From assembly GCF_036178845.1 (NCBI RefSeq), contig NZ_CP108070.1:9300001-9364000 (forward strand): a DNA stretch of 64,000 nucleotides, written 5' to 3'. This document shows, piece after piece, positions 33,615 through 41,993 of this stretch. Both the position numbers and the translations under genes were made by a program. The DNA comes from Streptomyces sp. NBC_00271 (GTDB lineage Bacteria; Actinomycetota; Actinomycetes; Streptomycetales; Streptomycetaceae). Below the pieces are notes generated by a model. The model saw nothing but the letters and a program-made list of their open reading frames with translations, was not told the DNA's origin and ran no database searches. Position 1 is the first letter of the stretch. Every line of letters starts with the position of its first letter.

Positions 33615-34595
33615 ATGGAGCTGGAATCCCACACCTTCGACAAGCTCGATCTGCAACTGCTGGCCGCGCTGGAACTGGACGCCCGCGCGCCCTTCAGCCG
33701 GATCGCGGCGGTGCTGGGCGTCTCCGACCAGACGATCGCGCGCCGCTTCCGCAGACTCTCCGCCGAGGGCGGGCTGCGGGTCGTCGCGGTGCGCGACGCC
33801 GAGCGGCTCGGCCAGAGCCAGTGGATGCTACGGCTGCGCTGCGCGCCCGACAGCGCGGAGACGATCGCGGAGGCGCTGGCCAAGCGGCCGGACACCGCGT
33901 GGATCGGACTGGCCTCGGGCGGCACCGAGGTGGTCTGCATGACCCGGCCGCGCAGCCCCGGCGACCACGACGACCTGCTGCTCGGCAAGTTGCCGCGCAC
34001 CCCGAGCATCATGGAGATCCGCGCCCACCAGATCCTGAACCGCTTCTTCGGCGGGCCGACGGGCTGGATCAGCAGGTTCGACGCGCTGACGGACGAACAG
34101 ATCGACGCGCTGCGGCCGCGGCTCTCCGACCCCTCGGGGCCCGCCCGGATCGACCCCGAGGACGAGCCGCTGGCCGCCGCGCTCGAACGCGACGGACGCG
34201 CCACCTATCCGGAACTCCAGCGCGCCACCGGCCGCTCCGAGTCCGTCGTCAAGCGCCGCCTCGCCGCGCTGCTCGCCTCCGGCGCCGTGTACGTCGACGT
34301 CGAGTACCACTCCGAGACCCTCGGCTACGCCTGCGCCGCCGTCCTGTGGATCACCGCGGCCCCGGCGGCCCTGCACTCCGTCGGAGAGGCCCTCGCCACC
34401 CACGACGAGATCGCCTTCGCCGCGGCGACGGCCGGCCCCTCCAACATCGTCGTCACCGCCGTCGCCCGTGATACAGCGGGCCTCTACGCCTACCTGAGCG
34501 GCCGCCTCGGCACCCTCGAAGGGGTCCAGCACGTCGAGACGACCCCGTTCCTGCGCCGCATCAAGCAACTCACGTACGCGAGACCGACCCGCTAG
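33615..34595 (+). CDS. Lrp/AsnC-family regulator, duplicated form
   Basis: 326 residues, about twice the family norm. It holds two HTH-plus-ligand units: the first HTH around 10-60 (DLQLLAALELDARAPFSRIAAVLGVS), the second around 185-235 (EPLAAALERDGRATYPELQRATGRSESVVKRRL), and a RAM-like ligand domain at the end (TAVARDTAGLYAYLSGRLGTLEGVQHVET). Such tandem forms are common in Streptomyces. Its likely target is the divergent MFS exporter. The gene's 3' end overlaps the convergent LysR gene by 26 bp. Confidence 0.85.
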   Translation: MELESHTFDKLDLQLLAALELDARAPFSRIAAVLGVSDQTIARRFRRLSAEGGLRVVAVRDAERLGQSQWMLRLRCAPDSAETIAEALAKRPDTAWIGLASGGTEVVCMTRPRSPGDHDDLLLGKLPRTPSIMEIRAHQILNRFFGGPTGWISRFDALTDEQIDALRPRLSDPSGPARIDPEDEPLAAALERDGRATYPELQRATGRSESVVKRRLAALLASGAVYVDVEYHSETLGYACAAVLWITAAPAALHSVGEALATHDEIAFAAATAGPSNIVVTAVARDTAGLYAYLSGRLGTLEGVQHVETTPFLRRIKQLTYARPTR

Positions 34596-35463
34596 GCCCG
34601 CCGCCCCCGAGCAGCCGGTCCCCGCCTCCCAGGATCGCGGACGCGAGGGCGTCCGCCGCGCCCTGTGCGGACGTACGCCGCTGCCCGTGCACCAGGACGA
34701 AGTCGACCTCGCCCAGTTCCGGGAGGCCCGCGCGGTCGGGTACGCGGACGAGGCCCGGGGGGATCAGTCCGCGCGAGTGGGCCATCACGCCGAGGCCCGC
34801 GCGGGCCGCCGCGACGAGGGCGTTCAGACTGCCGCTGGTGCAGGCGATGCGCCACGCGCGGCCCTGGCGCTCCAGGGCTTCGAAGGCGAGGGCGCGAGTG
34901 ATGCCCGGGGGCGGGTAGACGATCAGGGGGACCGGGCGGTCGGGGTCGAGCCGCAGGCGTTCCGCGCCGATCCACACCAGGCGGTCGTGCCAGACCAGCT
35001 CGCCGCGCGGGTCCTCGGGCCGCCGCTTCGCCAGCACCAGGTCCAGCCTGCCCGCCGTGAGCTGTTCGTGCAGCGTGCCGGACAGCTCGACCGTCAGCTC
35101 CAGGTCCACCTCCGGATGGTCGTACCGGAAGCCCTCCAGGATCTCCGGAAGCCGGGTCAGTACGAAGTCCTCGGAGGCGCCGAAGCGCAGCCGGCCGCGC
35201 AGACGGGTGCCCGTGAAGAAGGCGGTCGCCTGCTCGTGCACCGCCAGGATGCGGCGCGCGAAGCCGAGCATCGCCTCGCCGTCCTCGGTGAGCTCCACGG
35301 AGTGCGTGTCCCGCGAGAACAGCTGCCGTCCCACCGCGTCCTCCAGGCGGCGTACGTGCTGGCTGACGGTCGACTGGCGCAGCCCGAGCCGCCGGGCGGC
35401 CTGCGTGAAGCTGAGGGTCTGGGCCACCGCCAGAAAGGTACGCAGCTGGGAGGGGTCGTACAC
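34570..35463 (-). CDS. LysR-family regulator
   Basis: 297 residues. The N-terminal winged helix (LRTFLAVAQTLSFTQAARRLGLRQSTVSQHVRRLE) is standard LysR. The substrate-binding part (RLRFGASEDFVLTRLPEILEGF; VLAKRRPEDPRGELVWHDRLVW) resembles regulators next to transporters. It diverges from the SBF-type transporter at 35617, with a symmetrical site between them, and probably controls that gene and itself. Confidence 0.87.
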   Translation of the reverse strand: MYDPSQLRTFLAVAQTLSFTQAARRLGLRQSTVSQHVRRLEDAVGRQLFSRDTHSVELTEDGEAMLGFARRILAVHEQATAFFTGTRLRGRLRFGASEDFVLTRLPEILEGFRYDHPEVDLELTVELSGTLHEQLTAGRLDLVLAKRRPEDPRGELVWHDRLVWIGAERLRLDPDRPVPLIVYPPPGITRALAFEALERQGRAWRIACTSGSLNALVAAARAGLGVMAHSRGLIPPGLVRVPDRAGLPELGEVDFVLVHGQRRTSAQGAADALASAILGGGDRLLGGGGPSGSVSRT

Positions 35464-35474
35464 ACCTCCACGTT

Positions 35475-35489
35475 ATCGCGAATCGCGAT
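35475..35489. promoter_or_regulatory. LysR-type operator candidate
   Basis: ATCGCGAATCGCGAT: perfect 7-bp arms around one central base, just upstream of the LysR start and facing the divergent transporter. It also fits the T-N11-A pattern of LysR sites. Confidence 0.6.
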
Positions 35490-35616
35490 GACAGTCAGAA
35501 CGGTATGACGGATTCCCGATCGCGGGCCGGAAGAGGACGATGGAGAGGGCACGACCCGCCCCGGGACCACCCTTGTCCCCGGGCCACCCCGTACGACGTC
35601 TGAGCAGTGGAGCACC

Positions 35617-36657
35617 GTGAAACGCCTGCAGTGGCCGAGTTGGATGCCGATCGACCCCTACATCCTGCTGTTGCTCGGGACAGTGGGACTCGCGGCCCTG
35701 CTCCCGGCACGGGGTACGGGCGCCGACGTCGCGTCGGGCGCGTCCACGGCCGCCATCGCCTTCCTCTTCTTCCTCTACGGGGCCCGGCTCTCCACCCGCG
35801 AGGCGGTCGAGGGCCTCAAGCACTGGCGGCTCCACGTCACCGTCCTGGCCTGCACCTTCGTCGTCTTCCCGCTGCTCGGCCTGGCCGCCCGCGGCCTCGA
35901 ACCGTTGCTCCTGACCCACAACCTCTACACCGGTCTGCTCTTCCTCACGCTCGTCCCCTCGACCATCCAGTCGTCGATCGCCTTCACCTCCATGGCCCGC
36001 GGCAACGTGCCCGCCGCGATCTGCGCCGGCTCCTTCTCCTCCCTCGCGGGCATCGTCGTCACCCCCCTGCTCGCCGCGGCACTGCTGGGCAGCAGCGGTG
36101 GCGGATTCTCCGCGGACTCGCTGGTCAAGATCGTGCTCCAACTGCTGGTGCCGTTCCTCGCCGGGCAGGTGCTGCGCCGCTGGATCGGGGGGTTCATCAC
36201 GCGCCACAAGAAGGTCCTCGGGTACGTCGACCGCGGCTCGATCCTGCTCGTCGTCTACACCGCGTTCAGCGAGGGCATGGTGCAGGGCATATGGCACCAG
36301 GTGAGCGCGGTGCGACTGGCGGGACTGCTCGCGGTCGAGGCCGTGCTGCTCGCGGTGATGCTGACGCTCACCTGGTACGGCGGGAAGGCGCTGGGCTTCC
36401 AGCGTGAGGACCGCATCGCGATCCAGTTCGCCGGGTCGAAGAAGTCCCTCGCCTCGGGGCTTCCCATGGCCAGCGTCCTGTTCGGCGCGCACGCCTCGCT
36501 CGCCGTGCTGCCGCTGATGCTCTTCCACCAGATGCAGCTGATGGTGTGCGCGGTGATCGCCAAGCGCCGCGCCCACGACCCCGAGGCGGCTACGACCCCG
36601 GTGCCCCCAGTCGCAGCGTCACGAATCGCGGTCGGTACAGCGCCACGTTCCGACTGA
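35617..36657 (+). CDS. SBF-like (bile acid:sodium symporter/BASS, YfeH-type) transporter
   Basis: 346 residues, about 9-10 hydrophobic helices. Features of the SBF-like group (Pfam PF13593) include FLFFLYGARLSTREA, LTLVPSTIQSSIAFTSMARGN and IAIQFAGSKKSLASGLPMASVLFG. These move organic anions with a cation gradient; substrate unknown. It is divergent from the LysR gene. The last 68 bases overlap the 3' end of the convergent DUF4185 gene, so the C-terminal tail (TTPVPPVAASRIAVGTAPRSD) is encoded antisense to it. Confidence 0.85.
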   Translation: MKRLQWPSWMPIDPYILLLLGTVGLAALLPARGTGADVASGASTAAIAFLFFLYGARLSTREAVEGLKHWRLHVTVLACTFVVFPLLGLAARGLEPLLLTHNLYTGLLFLTLVPSTIQSSIAFTSMARGNVPAAICAGSFSSLAGIVVTPLLAAALLGSSGGGFSADSLVKIVLQLLVPFLAGQVLRRWIGGFITRHKKVLGYVDRGSILLVVYTAFSEGMVQGIWHQVSAVRLAGLLAVEAVLLAVMLTLTWYGGKALGFQREDRIAIQFAGSKKSLASGLPMASVLFGAHASLAVLPLMLFHQMQLMVCAVIAKRRAHDPEAATTPVPPVAASRIAVGTAPRSD

Positions 36658-37834
36658 GGTTCGCCTGCGCCGAGACACCGCCCGTCGTGTCCAGCCAGTT
36701 CACGTCATAGCTCAGGACGAGCCGGTCGCCGTCGCTCAGCGCCGCGTGCGCCTGCGGGTTGTACGCGGCCACCTGCCCCTGCGGCAGGGACGGACTGAAG
36801 CTCCGGGTGGGCCCGTGCCAGGGGCCGGTCGGCGCGCACGCCCAGTACGAGGTGATCGTCGTCAACCCCGCGGTGCCCGCCGCCATCGTGAACAGGACGT
36901 ACGTCCCGCCGTCCCGCACCACCGTGAACGCGCTGCCGACCCCCGTGCGCCGCCCGTCCCCGAGCACCGGCCCCGGCCGTGCCCGCACAGCCCATCCGCC
37001 GCCGTCCCAGTACTCCCAGGCCGCCGGCTGCCCGAGCCGGCCGCGCGGCACCCGCGCCACGTACGCCTGCGAGGCCGGGCGCGAGGCGGCCTGGCCGTCG
37101 TCGCCGCCGAAGACGTACGTCCACGCGCCCGCGTCGACCGCCGTGGTGCCGAACAGCACCCGCCGGGAGGGATCCGTCACGGAACTCTGGTCCAGGACCG
37201 TCGTGACGCCTTCCAGCCGCAGGTCGGGCAGTGAGAGCGTGGCGACCTCGGTGGACGTGGGCACGCCGTAGATCCAGGGAGCCTGGCCGACGGTACGGGT
37301 CCACAGCAGGACGCGGACGACCTGCTCGGCGGAGCCGGGGGAGCGGGGCTCGACACGGGCCGCGACCGGCCACCGCCACCGCCCAGGCCCGGGGTCGGGG
37401 AACACCGGCGTGGACAGCGTCGTCTCCAGCCGCCCGTCCTTCGACATCACCACGGCCGAGTTCCGCACCAGGGGCGCACTCGTGTCGCGCCACGCGTACG
37501 ACTCGCCGACCGGGTTCGGCGGCCCGTGCACCTGGCCCAGATACGTGTCCGAGAACAGCCACAGCACCCGCCCGTCCGGCAGCCGCACCGAGTGCGTGCC
37601 GTCGCCACCGGTCCAGTCGTCGACACGGCTCGCGTCGTCGCCGTAGCGCGCGAACTCGCCCGTGAGCCGCGCGTCCGCGCTCCAGGACCGCAGCGTACGG
37701 GCCGTGCACGCGCCGCCGCCCTCCCGGTCGTGGTCGGGGAGGGCGGTGAGCAGCACGGCCGCGCAGACCAGGGCGAGCAGGACACCGAGGCCGGCCCCGG
37801 TCCGCCGTCGTCGTGCTCGTGCGTCGTCGGGCAC
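36590..37834 (-). CDS. Membrane-anchored DUF4185-like beta-propeller protein
   Basis: 414 residues from GTG 37834; no good ribosome site is seen, but the start is 10 bp past the sialidase stop, so translation may be coupled. One N-terminal helix (about 13-31) acts as anchor or signal. The rest resembles DUF4185 proteins, with a five-bladed propeller look: HSVRLPDGRVLWLFSDTYLGQV, RNSAVVMSKDGRLET, ASWTYVFGG-like and YNPQAHAALSDGDRLVLSYDVNWLD. Related proteins are often found with glycan enzymes, and the sialidase neighbour supports a carbohydrate role. Catalysis has not been established. Confidence 0.7.
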   Translation of the reverse strand: MPDDARARRRRTGAGLGVLLALVCAAVLLTALPDHDREGGGACTARTLRSWSADARLTGEFARYGDDASRVDDWTGGDGTHSVRLPDGRVLWLFSDTYLGQVHGPPNPVGESYAWRDTSAPLVRNSAVVMSKDGRLETTLSTPVFPDPGPGRWRWPVAARVEPRSPGSAEQVVRVLLWTRTVGQAPWIYGVPTSTEVATLSLPDLRLEGVTTVLDQSSVTDPSRRVLFGTTAVDAGAWTYVFGGDDGQAASRPASQAYVARVPRGRLGQPAAWEYWDGGGWAVRARPGPVLGDGRRTGVGSAFTVVRDGGTYVLFTMAAGTAGLTTITSYWACAPTGPWHGPTRSFSPSLPQGQVAAYNPQAHAALSDGDRLVLSYDVNWLDTTGGVSAQANLSRNVALYRPRFVTLRLGAPGS

Positions 37835-37844
37835 GGACGGGACG

Positions 37845-39734
37845 TTAGTGGCCGCCGCGCACCCGGTCCATGGGCAGATATAGGACCGTGTCCCGGGTCA
37901 CTTCCCCGGAGGGCGGCGCGGACAGCTCGTCGTCGCTCAACGCCCGGTCGTATACACGCACTTCGTCGATCGCTCCCGTGAAGTACGCCCGGCTGTCCAT
38001 CCGTTGCCCGACATGGACCCCGAACGGCGAGTTGCGGCTGACCGAACCGGGCACGTCCGAGGCGCCGACCGCCGTACCGTCGACGGAGAGCGTGAGCAGT
38101 CCGTCGCCCCGGCGTAGGGCCAGATGATGCCACTGTCCGTCGTTGTAGGCGCTCGCCGTGCGGACAGAGGCGGAGGTCGGGGCCGCGGCTCCGTTCCTCG
38201 TGGTGATCAGCGCGGTGATCCGGTGGGACGCGGGCTCGGCGCGCATCCACACCTGCGGCTGCGTCGTCCCGATCCCGCCCATCCACAGCAGCGGCTGCTC
38301 TCCGCCGGTGGCCGTGTAGCGGAACCACAGCGACGCGGTGAAGTCCTTCGTCCCGAGCGGGAGTCGGTCCTGATACGGCAGGCGTACGGCGTCGTCGGCG
38401 CCGTCGAACTCCAGCGCGCCACCGCGCACGCCCGCCGTCTCCTGGGCGCCACCGAGGACTGCGGCCGGTTCGGCGTGGCGGGCGAGGTCGGCGGTCGTCG
38501 GGTCGGGGCCGCGGCGCGGGGTGAGCCAGTCCTCGGTGAAGCGGGCGAAGCGGACCTCGTCGCGTGCGTCGACCGCGCCGCCCTCGTACAGCAGCCCCAC
38601 GGCGCCGCCGCCGATCCCGACCAGGTCGGAGTAGCCCGACCAGTCGGTGGTCACGACCGTGCCGCGGTCCACGCTGTCCCAGGTGCGCCCGCCGTCGTAC
38701 GAGGAGCGGATCATCATGGTCCTGCGGCGGTCGGGGTCGCCGGGGCAGGCCAGCAGGATGCGGTCGCCGAGGCGGAGTACGGAGCCCTGGACCTGGGGCG
38801 CGTAGAGGCCGGGGAGGTCGCGGAAGGTCGCCGTGAAGCTGTCGCCGCCGTCCCGGCTGACGGTCTGGGTACGGTGGCCGAGGTCGGTGCCGTCCTGCTC
38901 GCGCCCGCTGACGAGGACGGATCCGTCGGCGCGTTCCGTGAGCGTCAGCTCGGACGGCTTCTGACGGAAGGTGCCGTCGTCCGCGATCGGCCAGGAGTCG
39001 CTCGCGCCGATCCGCCAGTGGTCGCCGCCGTCGTCGCTGGTGATGAGGGCGGCGTTGTTGGCGGTGACCCGACTGCCGTTCCAGGTCTCGGTGTTGACGC
39101 CGAAGACGAGCCGCCCGGCGTGCCTGCCACGGGTCAGCTGGATGCCGTGCACAGGGCCGGTGGCGTACCAGGAGTTCCAGTTCGGCGGGAGGATCTCGGC
39201 GCTCAGGTCGCGCGGCGCGGACCAGCTGAGGCCGTCGTCGTCGCTGTACTGGAGATGCGGGGTGCGGTCGCAGGGGACGTCGCAACCGCGCCCGTCCGTG
39301 CGGCCCGTGTTGTACGTCTCCGCCAGCACGATGCGACCGGTCTCGCGGTCCACGATCGGGGCGGGGTTGCCGTGGGTGTCGCCCGCCCCCTCGTTGACGA
39401 CCTGGAGCGGTCCCCAGGTCCGGCCGCCGTCGTTCGACCGCTTGACGACGATGTCGATGTCACCCGCGTCGCCGCAGTCGTGCACGCGCCCCTCGGCGAA
39501 CGCCAGCAGGGTGCCGTGGGTGCTCCGCACGACGGCCGGGATGCGGAAGCAGGCGTAGCCGGGATCCTGGGAGGCCCTGAAGAGCACCTGTTGCTCGAAC
39601 GACGCATCGGCCGCACCGGACGCGTCGGCCGCGGAGGCCCTCGCGGGGCTCGGCAGCGCGAGCACGCACAGTGCGGCGGCCGTGAGGACGGCGGTCAGGG
39701 TCGATCTGAGACGTGCGCGCAGACGTGCCGACAT
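37845..39734 (-). CDS. Secreted exo-sialidase, GH33 with C-terminal LamG-like domain
   Basis: 629 residues from ATG 39734. Signal peptide about 1-33. GH33 propeller about 45-415, with the FRIPAVV motif (first catalytic Arg) and five Asp-box motifs: SNDGGRTW, SDDDGLSW, SDDGGDHW, SRDGGDSF and SYDGGRTW. A concanavalin/LamG-like domain covers about 435-610 (LEFDGADDAVRLPY; FTASLWFRYTAT; WHHLALRRGDGLLTLSVDG; IDEVRVYDRALSDDEL). It should release terminal sialic acid from host or environmental glycans. A DUF4185 gene follows 10 bp later, probably in the same transcript. Confidence 0.9.
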   Translation of the reverse strand: MSARLRARLRSTLTAVLTAAALCVLALPSPARASAADASGAADASFEQQVLFRASQDPGYACFRIPAVVRSTHGTLLAFAEGRVHDCGDAGDIDIVVKRSNDGGRTWGPLQVVNEGAGDTHGNPAPIVDRETGRIVLAETYNTGRTDGRGCDVPCDRTPHLQYSDDDGLSWSAPRDLSAEILPPNWNSWYATGPVHGIQLTRGRHAGRLVFGVNTETWNGSRVTANNAALITSDDGGDHWRIGASDSWPIADDGTFRQKPSELTLTERADGSVLVSGREQDGTDLGHRTQTVSRDGGDSFTATFRDLPGLYAPQVQGSVLRLGDRILLACPGDPDRRRTMMIRSSYDGGRTWDSVDRGTVVTTDWSGYSDLVGIGGGAVGLLYEGGAVDARDEVRFARFTEDWLTPRRGPDPTTADLARHAEPAAVLGGAQETAGVRGGALEFDGADDAVRLPYQDRLPLGTKDFTASLWFRYTATGGEQPLLWMGGIGTTQPQVWMRAEPASHRITALITTRNGAAAPTSASVRTASAYNDGQWHHLALRRGDGLLTLSVDGTAVGASDVPGSVSRNSPFGVHVGQRMDSRAYFTGAIDEVRVYDRALSDDELSAPPSGEVTRDTVLYLPMDRVRGGH

Positions 39735-39781
39735 GGTGCGACCTGCCCTTCGTGTGTCTGGGCAACCAGGGTGATCTGGAC

Positions 39782-39809
39782 ATCCGACATCCGACATCCG
39801 ACATCCGAC
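39782..39809. repeat. Four-copy 7-bp tandem repeat
   Basis: ATCCGAC repeated four times without interruption, 48 bp upstream of the sialidase start. Slippage there could change promoter spacing, but no effect is shown. Confidence 0.85.
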
Positions 39810-39903
39810 GTCCAATGTGTGTGCCGCAGACGCTACTTGGGCCCCCAGCGGCCCCACAAGAAGCGAGCACAGGTCGTGTTCACGCCAAACCTGAACTCGT
39901 CCG

Positions 39904-40827
39904 TCAGGGGCGCAGCACCACCTTCCCGAGGTTGCTCCGTGACTCGATCGCCGCGTGCGCCCTCGCCGCGTCCTCCAGGGCGAACTCCCCGTGCACGGCG
40001 GGCCGCAGGGCCCCCTCCGCGAACAGTCGCCACAGTTCCTCGCGCCACCGCTCGTACCGCCCTGGCTCGTTCCGGGCGATCCGGGCCATCTGGAAGCCGA
40101 TCACGGACTTGGCGCCCACCAACAGGTCGTACGTCCGCACACTCCCGCCGCCCGAGCTGTACGCGACGAGCCGCCCGCCCGGGGCGAGGGCGGCGACGGC
40201 CGGGGTGAGCAGGTCGCCGCCGACCGCGTCGAGAACGTAGTCGACGGGCTCGCCCCAGTCCTCTGAGTCGTACGCGATCACCTCGTCCGCGCCGAGCCCC
40301 CGAACGAACTCCGCCTTGCCGGGGGCGAGCGCGGACACGGCCCCGACGACACGTGACGCGCCCTGCAGCCGGGCGAGTTGGACGGCGAGATGGCCGACCC
40401 CGCTCGCCGCGCCGGTGATCAGCGCCGCCTCGCCGGGCGCCGGGCGCGCCGCCTTCAGGGCGCCGAGCGCGACCAGCCCGCTGCGGACGAGGGCGACGGC
40501 GTCGACCGCGCTCGCCGCCGCCGGGACGGGGGAGGCCATGGTCTCGTTCAGCAGGGCGTGGTCGGCGTACCCGTGCCCGAAGCAGAGTCCGGTGACGCGG
40601 TCGCCCGCCGCGAAACGGGTGACGCCCGCGCCGACGGCGACGACCTCGCCCGCGATCTCGCCGCCCAGCGGGATCGGCTCCGCGGCCTCGGTGACCTTGC
40701 GGACGACGGGGAGGGTGACGCCGATCGCCTCGGTGCGCACCAGCAGTTCGCCGGGCCCGGCGGCGGGTACGGGGACGTCCTCCAGGAACAGGGGGCCGCC
40801 GGTGTGCTCGTATCGGACGCGACGCAT
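39904..40827 (-). CDS. Zinc-independent quinone oxidoreductase-like alcohol dehydrogenase (MDR family)
   Basis: 307 residues from ATG 40827 with an ideal GGAGG 4 bases upstream. The N-terminal GroES-like half (GGEIAGEVVAVGAGVTRFAAGDRVTG) is followed by a Rossmann NADPH site (ALITGAASGVGHLAVQLARLQGA). No zinc ligands are seen, so it fits the QOR/zeta-crystallin group that reduces quinones or enals with NADPH. It diverges from a MarR regulator, and the space between holds two matching palindromes: a likely electrophile- or quinone-responsive pair. Confidence 0.88.
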   Translation of the reverse strand: MRRVRYEHTGGPLFLEDVPVPAAGPGELLVRTEAIGVTLPVVRKVTEAAEPIPLGGEIAGEVVAVGAGVTRFAAGDRVTGLCFGHGYADHALLNETMASPVPAAASAVDAVALVRSGLVALGALKAARPAPGEAALITGAASGVGHLAVQLARLQGASRVVGAVSALAPGKAEFVRGLGADEVIAYDSEDWGEPVDYVLDAVGGDLLTPAVAALAPGGRLVAYSSGGGSVRTYDLLVGAKSVIGFQMARIARNEPGRYERWREELWRLFAEGALRPAVHGEFALEDAARAHAAIESRSNLGKVVLRP

Positions 40828-40840
40828 CGCACCTCCAGGG

Positions 40841-40888
40841 GTGAGGGGGTGAGGGGGTGAGGGGGTGAGGAGGCGAGGGGGTGAGGCC
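40841..40888. repeat. 8-bp G-rich tandem repeat
   Basis: Six units of GTGAGGGG-like sequence (fourth, fifth and sixth imperfect), directly upstream of the oxidoreductase start, between it and the palindromes. Confidence 0.8.
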
Positions 40889-40896
40889 TCAGGTCG

Positions 40897-40909
40897 TTGG
40901 GAGCCCCAA
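40897..40909. promoter_or_regulatory. MarR operator candidate 1
   Basis: TTGGGAGCCCCAA: 5-bp perfect arms around 3 bases, followed by CGGTAA. Twin of the site at 40926. Confidence 0.7.
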
Positions 40910-40925
40910 CGGTAACGGACATTCA

Positions 40926-40938
40926 TTGGGGTGCCCAA
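40926..40938. promoter_or_regulatory. MarR operator candidate 2
   Basis: TTGGGGTGCCCAA with the same arms as site 1 and followed by CGGTTA; centres are 29 bp apart, about three helical turns, so two dimers could bind one face. Confidence 0.7.
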
Positions 40939-40961
40939 CGGTTATTCGCTAGGCTGGTCCC

Positions 40962-41396
40962 ATGTCCGCCCCCCTGTCCGCCATCCGCGCCCTCCCCAGC
41001 TGGCTCCTCGGTCGCACCGCCGCCCGCGGCCGTGCCCTCGTCGCCGAGGCGCTGGCGGCCGAGGGCCTGAAGATGTGGGATCACGTGGTGCTCTCCGCCG
41101 TCTCCGACCTCGGCCCCGTCGCCCAGGCCGAACTGGGCCGCAGCATCCAGCTCGACCCCAAGGACCTGGTCGGTGTTCTCAACGACCTCCAGGGTGCGGG
41201 CCTGGTCCTGCGTGAACCTGACCCCAGGGACCGGCGCAAGAACGCGGTGTCCATCACCGAGGAGGGCGCACGCCTCCTCGCACGCTGCGAGCGGGCGGCG
41301 CGCGAGGCCAACGACGCCCTCCTCTCGCCGCTCTCGGAGGCCGAGCGGAAGCAGTTCATGGGCCTGTTGATCCGGATTTCCGGTACGGACGGCTGA
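40962..41396 (+). CDS. MarR-family regulator
   Basis: 144 residues. Winged-helix MarR: VVLSAVSDLGPVAQAELGRSIQLDPKDLVGVLNDLQGAGLVLREPDPRDRRKN is the recognition region with the DxRxxR-type wing. It diverges from the quinone oxidoreductase and very likely represses it and itself through the paired palindromes. It contains no Cys in the N-terminal part, so a simple thiol switch is not evident. Confidence 0.88.
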   Translation: MSAPLSAIRALPSWLLGRTAARGRALVAEALAAEGLKMWDHVVLSAVSDLGPVAQAELGRSIQLDPKDLVGVLNDLQGAGLVLREPDPRDRRKNAVSITEEGARLLARCERAAREANDALLSPLSEAERKQFMGLLIRISGTDG

Positions 41397-41415
41397 TGAA
41401 GGCTAACGTTCCGTC

Positions 41416-41958
41416 ATGACCGCACCCGAAACCGAACCCCGGCTCGCCCTCGACCCCGCGCGCACCGCCCTGGTGCTCGTGGATCTGATGGAGCGCATCG
41501 TCGGGCTGCCCGTGGAACCCCGCAAGGGCACCGAAGTCCTCGCCGCCGCCGAGGAGTTGGCGGCCACCTTCCGCAAGGCGGGCGCGCTCGTCGTGCTCGT
41601 CCGGGGTGAACGGCCCGGGCTGCCCGAGCAGCCGCCCGGCAGCGGACTCGTCGCCGGACTCGCGATGGAGGGCGACCTCGAGGTCGTGAAGCGGACCATC
41701 GGCGGGTTCCAGGGCAGCGGTCTCGACGAGCGGCTGCGGGAGCGCGGCATCTCCACCCTGGTGTTCGGCGGGATCGCCACCAACCTCGGCGTCGAGTCCA
41801 CCGCCCGCGCCGCCGGCGACCTCGGCTACGACCTCGTGTTCGCAGAGGACGCGATGGCGGCCCTCACCGCGCCCGAACACGAGGCGTCGGTCCGCCTCGA
41901 CTTCCCACGCCTGGGCACGGTCGTGACCACCGCGCAGGTGCACTTCAGCGCGGGCTGA
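41416..41958 (+). CDS. Isochorismatase-family protein lacking the usual nucleophile Cys
   Basis: 180 residues. The family Asp is in ALVLVDLMERIVG (near 23), the Lys in VVKRTIGGFQGSGLDERL (near 94). At the place where catalytic Cys is expected, the sequence is GGIATNLGVESTARAA, with Gly instead of Cys. So it may be a non-thiol hydrolase variant or inactive. It lies 19 bp behind the MarR gene in the same direction and may be co-transcribed with it. Confidence 0.78.
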   Translation: MTAPETEPRLALDPARTALVLVDLMERIVGLPVEPRKGTEVLAAAEELAATFRKAGALVVLVRGERPGLPEQPPGSGLVAGLAMEGDLEVVKRTIGGFQGSGLDERLRERGISTLVFGGIATNLGVESTARAAGDLGYDLVFAEDAMAALTAPEHEASVRLDFPRLGTVVTTAQVHFSAG

Positions 41959-41993
41959 GGCGCGGCGCGGGGCAGGGGATGCCGGTAGGGGCA

